From Chloroflexota bacterium (GTDB lineage: Bacteria; Chloroflexota; Dehalococcoidia; SZUA-161): a DNA stretch of 11,445 bases. How positions within the stretch are numbered: position 1 is the first letter of the stretch; every line of letters starts with the position of its first letter. The notes beneath the pieces are model-generated. The model did no database searches. It saw only the letters and a program-made list of their open reading frames with translations, and was not told where the DNA came from. The stretch is from the NCBI GenBank assembly GCA_030668425.1, contig DAOUTY010000036.1, positions 1 through 11,445 on the forward strand, written 5' to 3'. Position numbers and translations under genes: made by a program. Shown here in pieces: positions 5,980 to 11,445 of the stretch.

Positions 5980-6591
5980 TTACCTCCTCTCCCCTTTCTG
6001 CCCCAGCTTGTTCTCTGAGCCCGACAACAGCCTGCCTATATTATCCCGATGTTGAAAGACTATCAAGGCAACTACGACCCCGGTGTAAACCAGGTATTCC
6101 CAGGGAGCCCGGTCCAGAGCAGTAAGAGCCACCATGATCGCCACCCCTGCAAGCGCCCCCACTATGGAGCCCAGGGATACATAGCGAACCAGCGCAATAA
6201 CGAGTACAAAGACCGCTATGCTGCCAACGCCAGCCAGCGGCGCCATTACAAAAAGCCCTCCAGCAGAAGTTGCAACACCACGTCCTCCCTTAAACTTGAT
6301 GAATATAGACCAGTCATGTCCAGCGACAGCAGCAAAGCCCGCAGCCATCTCCCCCACAGGAGACCCCAGGACGTACCTTGCAATGATTACGGCGATCACA
6401 CCCTTAAGCAGGTCACAGACAAGGGCCACAGCAGCAGCCTTTTTGCCGATAGTACGCAGCACATTCGTGGTGCCCGTCTTGCCACTACCGTATTCCCTGA
6501 CATCGACTCCTCGAAGCTTCCCCAGTATCAGCCCGCAGGGAATGGAGCCGATCAGGTAGCTGCCGATGACCACGGCGGCGAACTCGATCAA
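5980..6591 (-). CDS. plsY: Acyl-phosphate:glycerol-3-phosphate acyltransferase PlsY
   Basis: PlsY is an integral membrane enzyme that transfers an acyl group from acyl-phosphate to glycerol 3-phosphate, making lysophosphatidic acid. The 203-residue protein is rich in hydrophobic helices and shows the three conserved cytoplasmic motifs: GSGKTGTTN (35-43, usually GSGNxGxTN), FKGGRGVAT (100-108) and HRDNIGRLLSGSE (181-193). The N-terminus carries GSYLIGSIPCG (10-20), as expected. The start is a TTG at 6591 that overlaps the der stop (TTGA, 6588-6591). It has only a weak purine-rich site, so coupling to der translation is likely. A GTG six codons in would remove part of the first helix. It lies directly upstream of gpsA, which supplies its substrate. 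Confidence 0.93.
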   Translation of the reverse strand: MIEFAAVVIGSYLIGSIPCGLILGKLRGVDVREYGSGKTGTTNVLRTIGKKAAAVALVCDLLKGVIAVIIARYVLGSPVGEMAAGFAAVAGHDWSIFIKFKGGRGVATSAGGLFVMAPLAGVGSIAVFVLVIALVRYVSLGSIVGALAGVAIMVALTALDRAPWEYLVYTGVVVALIVFQHRDNIGRLLSGSENKLGQKGERR

Positions 6592-7907
6592 TCTTTACTC
6601 TTTCGCTTAAAGATGAGCTTCAGCGAAATGCCACCGAAGCCGAAAGCCTCACGAAGCCTGTTCTCCAAATAGCGCTGATAAGAGAAATGGAGCAGCTTGG
6701 GATCATTGACGAAGAATACAAAGGTTGGCGGGTTGACCTCAGCCTGAGTGACGTATGAGATCTTGAGCTGCCTCCCCCGCAGCGAGGGCGGAGAGTGAGA
6801 AGACAGGAATTTTTGAACTTCTTCGTTCAGCAGAGCCGTCGGGATCCGCTTCTGCCTATCCTGGAAAATCTTTTTAGAGGCGGGCAATACTTGGTCGACC
6901 CCTTCCCCGAACTGAGCTGAAACAAACAGAATGGGCACACCGGGAAAGAACTTGAGCCTCTGCAGGATCTCTGTAGTGCACGAAGTCGCATCCATCTCCA
7001 GCTCGCCAGCAAGGTCCCATTTGTTCACCACCAGAACCATCCCTTTGAAAGCTTGATGGACATAGCCTGCGATATGGGTATCCTGCGCGGTGATCACCTC
7101 GGCGGCCTCGGTAACCAAAATGGCGACATCCGCCCTTGAGATAGCACGAAGGGAGCGCATCACGCTGTAGCGCTCGATGCCTCCTTCGATTCGACCGCGG
7201 CGGCGAATCCCGGCGGTGTCGATAAACAGCATGCGTTCCCCTTCATGCTCGAATACGGTATCAATAGCGTCACGGGTTGTCCCGGGGGTTTCGCTCACAA
7301 TTGCCCTCTCCTGGCCGAGGATAGTGTTGAGCAGCATGGATTTGCCTACGTTAGGTCGGCCCACGATGGCGATCCTCAACATGCCAGGCTCCTCCACCGT
7401 GTGAGTGGGTGGAGGCAGCTTGGCGACTACCTCGTCCATCAAGTCTACTACGCCCGTGCCATGATAGGCGCTGATCGCTATTGGCTCGCCAATGCCCAGC
7501 TCGTGGAACTGAAACGCCTGGGCGCGACGCCGGTCGTTATCAGCTTTGTTCACTGCCAGAATTATCGGTTTCTGCGAGCGCCTGAGCGCCTCAGCCACCT
7601 CAGAATCAGGTATAGTCACCCCATCCTGAACATCCACCATAAAGATGACAACGTCCGCTTCCTCAATGGCCACCTCTGCCTGATACTTTACCTTTTGCCA
7701 GAGGTCAGAGGCAGGCCTGGGCTCAAGCCCGCCGGTATCGATCAGGGTTAGTTCGTGTTCCCCCCAGGAGATGTCACCGTAGACCCTATCGCGGGTGGTG
7801 CCGGGGATGTCCTCGATTATAGCAAGGCGCTCGCCGATCAGCCGGTTGAACAGCGTTGACTTACCTACATTAGGTCGGCCCACTACGGCAACGATGGGTT
7901 TGGTCAC
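6588..7907 (-). CDS. der: Ribosome-assembly GTPase Der (EngA)
   Basis: Der is an essential GTPase with two tandem G domains that acts in 50S subunit maturation. The 439-residue length is standard. Both G domains are intact: P-loops GRPNVGKST (10-18) and GRPNVGKSM (183-191), G2-region PGTTRD (35-40 and 208-213), DTGG (57-60) and DTAG (230-233), and NKAD (120-123) and NKWD (295-298). A C-terminal KH-like domain covers about 350-432. The region after the second P-loop domain reads VTEAAEVITAQD where families usually have a D-A-x-E-G pattern, a small deviation. The start is GTG at 7907, overlapping the stop of the TPR gene by 4 bases (GTGA). The stop overlaps the plsY start. This places der in the middle of a tightly coupled operon. 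Confidence 0.96.
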   Translation of the reverse strand: MTKPIVAVVGRPNVGKSTLFNRLIGERLAIIEDIPGTTRDRVYGDISWGEHELTLIDTGGLEPRPASDLWQKVKYQAEVAIEEADVVIFMVDVQDGVTIPDSEVAEALRRSQKPIILAVNKADNDRRRAQAFQFHELGIGEPIAISAYHGTGVVDLMDEVVAKLPPPTHTVEEPGMLRIAIVGRPNVGKSMLLNTILGQERAIVSETPGTTRDAIDTVFEHEGERMLFIDTAGIRRRGRIEGGIERYSVMRSLRAISRADVAILVTEAAEVITAQDTHIAGYVHQAFKGMVLVVNKWDLAGELEMDATSCTTEILQRLKFFPGVPILFVSAQFGEGVDQVLPASKKIFQDRQKRIPTALLNEEVQKFLSSHSPPSLRGRQLKISYVTQAEVNPPTFVFFVNDPKLLHFSYQRYLENRLREAFGFGGISLKLIFKRKSKD

Positions 7908-9067
7908 GGTTTCCCCTTCTCCAGTGTCTGGGCGCGCTCATAGGCAGAGAGAGCCTGTTTCCACCACCCAATCCTCTCCAGAGCAACGCCTCTGTTATGC
8001 CATGCACTAGCCAAGTCAGGTTTGTAGTCCAACGCCTTGTCAAAGCAGGTCGCCGCCTCCTCGTGCCGCCCAAGGTCCCCTTTAGCCAGCCCTTTGCCCA
8101 GCCACGCCTCGGCAAACTCCGGTTCACGGCGCAACGCTTCCTCAAAGCCGTCCAGCGCCTCCTCATACCGGTCAAGCATCAATAGAGCCAGGCCTTTACC
8201 CAGCCATGCTCCGGCAAGCCCTGCTTTGTGGCGCAATGCTTCCTCAAAGCTGGCAAACGCCTCCTTATGCAGATCAAGCATCAACAGAGTGACCCCCTTC
8301 CCCAGCCACACCTCACCATCGTGAGGATTGTAGTCCAGCGCTTCGTCAAAGCAAGTCAGTGCCTCCTCATGCCGGTTGAGATTCCCCAGAGCCACACCCT
8401 TGTTGTACCACGCCTCAGTAAAGTTAGGCTTATAGCGCAACGCTTCGTCAAAACAAGGCTGCGCCTCTTTATGTCGAGCAAGCATCAGTAGAACCACTCC
8501 CTTGTTGTACCACGCCTCAGCAAGGTCAGATTTGCAGCGCAACGCACTTTCAACCTGTTTCAGTGCCTGCTCGTACTTGTCCTGCATACCTATGGCTGCG
8601 GCAAGTACGACCAGGCAGACAGCTTGCAAGGACTTGTCCCGGGTACTCCCCGCCACCTTGTACGCTTCCCTATACGCAGCCTCAGCGCTAGAAAAATAGC
8701 CTCCGTGGAACTTGGCATCACCGTTACCCAGAAGGACCAACACGGTCAGCAAGCGGTGTTCCTCCTCTGGGAATTCTTGCCCGCGTAGCCGGATAGAATC
8801 CGCCGCCCCATCCTCCGCCAACTGCTTCTTCGTGAGTTGAGAGACCCCCGCCTTTTTCAGGATCGCCCTTATCTCAGGATCTCCCTGCATTTGCTCAAGG
8901 GCCCCAGCAAGGAGAGCGTTATGGCCAGAGTTCAGCGGCATATAGAGCTTCTTCTCATGATAGATCGCTTTTGCTCCACCTGAAGCGCGAAGCTCGACAG
9001 AGTGGATGACCTCCCCCCTCTTCCCTTTTGAGAAGAGGTTTCTTGCCTTGTCTGTCAACCAGGCCAT
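7904..9067 (-). CDS. Tetratricopeptide-repeat protein of unknown function
   Basis: The protein has 387 residues from the chosen start. The C-terminal half (184-387) is six 34-residue TPR units in a row, each with the W-x-x-K-G or W-x-N-R-G start and the E-A-x-x-x-F-E/D-E/K-A-L core. A weaker seventh unit precedes them (about 147-183). The first 140 residues match no family I recognise. No signal peptide or membrane segment is visible, so a cytosolic scaffold or partner-binding role is likely but unproven. The frame stays open upstream to 9340, but that part overlaps argF and is Gly/Arg/Pro-rich shadow sequence. ATG 9067 has AAAAGGAG nine bases upstream and is preferred. ATGs at 9094 and 9097 abut the argF stop but lack such a site. 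It sits 26 bases after argF and overlaps der by 4 bases. Confidence 0.85.
   Translation of the reverse strand: MAWLTDKARNLFSKGKRGEVIHSVELRASGGAKAIYHEKKLYMPLNSGHNALLAGALEQMQGDPEIRAILKKAGVSQLTKKQLAEDGAADSIRLRGQEFPEEEHRLLTVLVLLGNGDAKFHGGYFSSAEAAYREAYKVAGSTRDKSLQAVCLVVLAAAIGMQDKYEQALKQVESALRCKSDLAEAWYNKGVVLLMLARHKEAQPCFDEALRYKPNFTEAWYNKGVALGNLNRHEEALTCFDEALDYNPHDGEVWLGKGVTLLMLDLHKEAFASFEEALRHKAGLAGAWLGKGLALLMLDRYEEALDGFEEALRREPEFAEAWLGKGLAKGDLGRHEEAATCFDKALDYKPDLASAWHNRGVALERIGWWKQALSAYERAQTLEKGKP
7907..8518 (-). repeat. Six tandem 102-base units encoding TPR motifs
   Basis: Six in-frame units of 102 bases (34 codons) encode residues 184-387 of the TPR protein. Units 3 and 4 share LLMLD-type helices and FEEALR endings, while units 1, 2 and 5 share CFDEAL or CFDKAL, suggesting duplication within the array. 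The units are visibly similar at DNA level on either strand, which explains several long spurious open frames opposite them. Confidence 0.8.
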
Positions 9068-9076
9068 TTTCAGAGA

Positions 9077-9084
9077 CTCCTTTT
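9077..9084 (-). promoter_or_regulatory. Ribosome binding site that fixes the TPR gene start
   Basis: The - strand reads AAAAGGAG at 9084-9077, nine bases before ATG 9067. It overlaps nothing upstream but lies 3' of the argF stop at 9094-9096, supporting a start after argF rather than the long upstream extension. Confidence 0.65.
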
Positions 9085-9093
9085 GCCCCGCCA

Positions 9094-10005
9094 TCATTTC
9101 TGAAGAAGTTCCGCCAGTATCGCTTTCTGAACATGCAGCCGGTTCTCCGCCTGGTCGAAGACCACCGACTGGGGAGAGTCGATGAGTCCGGGGGCTATCT
9201 CCTCGTCGTGGTGTGCAGGCAGCGGGTGCATCAAAATGGCATCCTTTGCGGCCTGCGACAGGAGCTCGGCAGTGACCTGATAGCCGGCAAAGGCCCCCAG
9301 TCGCTTCTTTGCCTCTGCCTCCTGCCCCATGCTTGTCCAAACATCGGTGTAGACCACATCAGCACCTGCAACGGCCGCCTGGGGATGCTCAACGAGGATG
9401 ATTTGAGCGTTGCTTCGCGCAAGGCGGCGCCCCAGGCTTTCAATCTCATCTGAAATCTCATAGCCCTTAGGAGAGGCGATCCTGAAGTTCGCTCCCGCCA
9501 ATGCAGAGGCAAGCAGAAGGCTGCTGGCCACGTTGTTGCCATCGCCGATGAAGGCAAAAGTCAAGCCCTCCAGCTTAGCCTTCTTCTCATAGATGGTCAG
9601 AAGGTCGCCCAGCGCCTGGCAAGGGTGCTCCCTGTCTGACAGGGCGTTGATAACGGGTATTGTGGCATGCTCTGCCAAAGACTCTACTGTGGCGTGAGCG
9701 AAGGTGCGCGCGGCAATAATATTGACATAACGGCTGAGGGTTCGAGCCACATCCGAGATAGACTCCCTGGTCCCCAAGCCAACTTCACTCTGGGGAATAT
9801 AAACGCTGTGCCCCCCCAGCTGATGCATAGCGATATCGAAACTGACCCTGGTGCGCAGCGAAGGCTTCTCAAAGAGCAAAGCTAGTGACTCCCCGGCAAG
9901 GATAGGGCTCGCGCCTTGCCTCTTCTGTTCTATGGCCCTGTCAATGATGCGCCAAACATCGTCCGGCGCAAGGTCGCCTATGGAGAGCAGGTCTTTCCCC
10001 TTCAT
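9094..10005 (-). CDS. argF: Ornithine carbamoyltransferase
   Basis: ArgF joins carbamoyl phosphate to ornithine to make citrulline in arginine synthesis. From ATG 10005 it has 303 residues, normal for the family. The carbamoyl-phosphate loop reads SLRTR (49-53; usually STRTR), HPCQALGDL is at 127-135, and the ornithine-specific loop DVWTSMG is at 221-227. The expected HCLP motif reads HPLP (260-263), so the Cys that contacts ornithine is replaced by Pro at 261. HPLP is the aspartate carbamoyltransferase form, but the D-x-W-x-S-M-G loop argues for ornithine. ATG 10005 begins MKGKDLLSIGDL, as in homologues, and follows a G-rich AAGGGGGGG site. ATG 10026 would add seven residues without a ribosome site and leave almost no leader. 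It is probably first in the argF-TPR-der-plsY-gpsA operon. Confidence 0.88.
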   Translation of the reverse strand: MKGKDLLSIGDLAPDDVWRIIDRAIEQKRQGASPILAGESLALLFEKPSLRTRVSFDIAMHQLGGHSVYIPQSEVGLGTRESISDVARTLSRYVNIIAARTFAHATVESLAEHATIPVINALSDREHPCQALGDLLTIYEKKAKLEGLTFAFIGDGNNVASSLLLASALAGANFRIASPKGYEISDEIESLGRRLARSNAQIILVEHPQAAVAGADVVYTDVWTSMGQEAEAKKRLGAFAGYQVTAELLSQAAKDAILMHPLPAHHDEEIAPGLIDSPQSVVFDQAENRLHVQKAILAELLQK

Positions 10006-10039
10006 TATCCCCCCCTTCGCTGCCATCCTAACTTGGTTA

Positions 10040-10045
10040 AGTATA
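10040..10045 (-). promoter_or_regulatory. Candidate -10 element of argF
   Basis: The - strand reads TATACT at 10045-10040. No good -35 lies 16-18 bases upstream (best is TGGCGA at 17). The predicted start near 10033 leaves about 27 bases before ATG 10005, enough for the G-rich ribosome site, but only about 7 before ATG 10026. This favours the shorter argF product. Confidence 0.35.
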
Positions 10046-10079
10046 ATACAACGCGCCAGGCTTCGCCACCACGGCGAGC

Positions 10080-10109
10080 TTGTTAGGTCTTCATCCCCAA
10101 TGATATAAT
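10080..10109 (+). promoter_or_regulatory. Extended -10 promoter of folC
   Basis: TTGTTA (10080-10085, four of six to TTGACA), an 18-base spacer, and TGATATAAT (10101-10109), a perfect extended -10. Transcription would begin near 10116, only about 11 bases before the folC ATG. It diverges from the argF promoter within a roughly 120-base gap. Confidence 0.6.
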
Positions 10110-10126
10110 AGCCGAAATCTCAGCCG

Positions 10127-11445
10127 ATGAACTACACTACAGCCATCGATTTCATCCTGGAACGTACGGACTATGAGAGGTGGCCAGGCTACACCTACGC
10201 CAGCAGATTCGACCTGAGGCGGATGGAAGACTTGCTGCATAGATTGGGCGATCCCCATCTCAGCGCCAGGGCTGTTCATATCGCCGGCTCGAAGGGCAAG
10301 GGCAGTACCGCAGCTATGATCGACTCCGGGCTTCGCGCTGCGGGCTTCAAAACCGGCCTCTACACCTCCCCCCATCTCGTTACCATCCGTGAAAGGATTA
10401 GCGTGGACGGTAAACCGATCCTCAAGCGAGACCTGGCAGACGTAGTAGCCAGACTGCGACCCCATGCTGAAGAGATGGATCAGGAGCGCACATATGGGGA
10501 ACTCACCACTTTCGAGCTTCTAACCGCCTCCGCTTTCCTCCACTTTCAGCAGACAGGGGCTGATTTCCAGGTTCTGGAGACAGGGCTCGGGGGGAGACTG
10601 GACGCTACGAATGTGGTCACGCCCGAGGTTTGTGTTATTACCTCGATAAGCCTTGACCACACGGAGGTACTGGGCAACACAGTCGGGCAAATTGCCGCCG
10701 AAAAGGCCGGGATTATCAAACCTGGGGTTCCTGTAGTCTGCTCACCGCAAGACACAGAGGCAGCAACGGTTATCAGAGATACCTGCGCTCATAAAGGGGC
10801 CCGTCTAGTCTCGATGGGAAGCGATATATCCTGGCAAACAACTGGCTCCAGCCTTGCCGGGCAATCCTTGGAGGTAAAAGGGTTGAGGGGCTCTTACCTG
10901 TTCACCTTACCCCTCCTCGGGGCTTACCAGTCGCAGAACGCCGCTGCAGCAGTCGCCACACTGGAACTCCTGGATATCCCCAAGGAGAGTATCGAGGTCG
11001 GATTGGCTAACACCCGCTGGCCCGGTCGGCTGCAGATTCTAAGACGCAGGCCTCTCCTGGTCGTCGACGGTGCCCACAGCGGGGATTCGGCAAGGAAGCT
11101 CAAAGAGGCGCTTGAGCAGCACTTCCACTTTGACCACTTAATACTTATAATAGGGACGTCGGCCGACAAGGATATGTCCGGGATTGTTACCGAGCTTGCG
11201 CCGATGGCCGACAGCGTTATCGCGACACGGTCTCGCCATCCACGGGCTACTACCGCCGAGGCGGTGGCTAGCGAGTTCGCGCGCCAGGGCGTGAGAGCCG
11301 AGATAGCGGAAAGCGTTGCCCAGGCGGTAGTGAAGGCTCGGGGAATGGCAGGAAAGCAGTCCCTTATCTGCGCCACCGGCTCGCTGTTCTTGGTTGGCGA
11401 GGTGATAGAACACATCAAGGGCTTACGTCCTGAGATCTACCCGCA
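10127..11445 (+). CDS. folC: Folylpolyglutamate synthase / dihydrofolate synthase (partial at right edge)
   Basis: FolC adds glutamate to dihydropteroate and/or tetrahydrofolates, using ATP, and belongs to the Mur-ligase fold family. The frame is open from ATG 10127 to the right edge (439 codons) with no stop, so the end is missing, though the family is usually about 430 residues and little can be lost. It begins with the family pattern (TDYERWPGYTYA at 14-25). The P-loop is GSKGKGST (54-61; usually GTNGKGS), followed by TSPHL (80-84), ETGLGGRLDATN (151-162), DHT (177-179), AEKAGIIKPG (191-200, with the lysine K193 expected to be carbamylated) and WPGR (298-301). The usual DGAHN reads DGAHS (314-318). 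No ribosome site precedes the ATG. The N-terminus fits homologues at this start. Confidence 0.93.
   Translation, partial: MNYTTAIDFILERTDYERWPGYTYASRFDLRRMEDLLHRLGDPHLSARAVHIAGSKGKGSTAAMIDSGLRAAGFKTGLYTSPHLVTIRERISVDGKPILKRDLADVVARLRPHAEEMDQERTYGELTTFELLTASAFLHFQQTGADFQVLETGLGGRLDATNVVTPEVCVITSISLDHTEVLGNTVGQIAAEKAGIIKPGVPVVCSPQDTEAATVIRDTCAHKGARLVSMGSDISWQTTGSSLAGQSLEVKGLRGSYLFTLPLLGAYQSQNAAAAVATLELLDIPKESIEVGLANTRWPGRLQILRRRPLLVVDGAHSGDSARKLKEALEQHFHFDHLILIIGTSADKDMSGIVTELAPMADSVIATRSRHPRATTAEAVASEFARQGVRAEIAESVAQAVVKARGMAGKQSLICATGSLFLVGEVIEHIKGLRPEIYP

Noticed and set aside
6049..6672. 207-codon + strand frame opposite plsY
   Set aside because: Antisense to plsY and the der 3' end, both certain by motif; peptide is unconvincing.
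7997..8491. Repeated motifs on the + strand that suggest a CRISPR or a repeat protein
   Set aside because: They are the complement of 102-base TPR-coding units; units are contiguous with no unique spacers.
9068..9340. N-terminal extension of the TPR protein by about 91 residues
   Set aside because: It overlaps argF in another frame, is Gly/Arg/Pro-rich as expected for a shadow, and a good ribosome site supports ATG 9067.
10036..10052. AT-rich near-palindrome GTATTATAC upstream of argF as an ArgR box
   Set aside because: Only four-base arms and a weak match to known ARG boxes; it coincides with the -10 region, so AT-richness alone explains it.
10063..10077. TCGCC/GGCGA hairpin between argF and folC as an attenuator
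   Set aside because: Five base pairs only, and it lies upstream of the predicted starts of both transcripts.
10091..10465. 124-codon - strand frame at the folC start
   Set aside because: It is antisense to the conserved N-terminal part of folC and overlaps the folC promoter.

Overview
The window is a dense stretch of a bacterial chromosome, moderately GC-rich, with ordinary bacterial signals: AGGAGG-type ribosome sites, TATAAT-type promoters, and frequent ATGA, GTGA and TTGA gene overlaps. Every recognisable gene is bacterial housekeeping or acyl-CoA metabolism. The gene content, a split ADP-forming acyl-CoA synthetase, a grouped der-plsY-gpsA block and short palindromic repeats between genes suggest Chloroflexota, possibly Dehalococcoidia. 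That assignment is inference from gene style, not from a marker that proves it.

Layout on the + strand: the last 45 codons of an unidentified gene (3-140); a leader region with a good extended -10 promoter (240-268) and a hairpin (299-320); then acdB-acdA (353-2508), the beta and alpha subunits of an ADP-forming acyl-CoA synthetase, coupled by a 4-base overlap. The end of acdA lies inside a palindromic repeat that also reaches into the promoter of the next operon. That operon is rpsP-khpA-rimM (2645-3702): ribosomal protein S16, a KH RNA-binding protein and the 16S processing factor RimM. Three hairpins fill the gap between rimM and the convergent gene that follows.

Layout on the - strand, in transcription order from about 10.03 kb down to 4.93 kb: argF (ornithine carbamoyltransferase), a tetratricopeptide-repeat protein, der (ribosome-assembly GTPase), plsY and gpsA. 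The last four are joined by overlaps or short gaps and look like one operon. GpsA makes sn-glycerol 3-phosphate and PlsY acylates it, so that pair is the entry to phospholipid synthesis. Below gpsA, after a 159-base gap holding its own extended -10 promoter, is a short-chain dehydrogenase resembling the (3R)-hydroxyacyl-CoA dehydrogenase domain of multifunctional enzyme type 2. folC starts divergently from argF at 10127 and runs open off the right edge.

I see no CRISPR array, phage, transposase, tRNA or rRNA, and no clearly new system. The points most worth a second look are the Cys-to-Pro change in the ornithine-binding motif of ArgF, the repeat that forms both the 3' end of acdA and part of the rpsP promoter, the hairpin cluster at 3718-3797, the short leader without a ribosome site on folC, and the uncharacterised TPR protein placed between argF and der.
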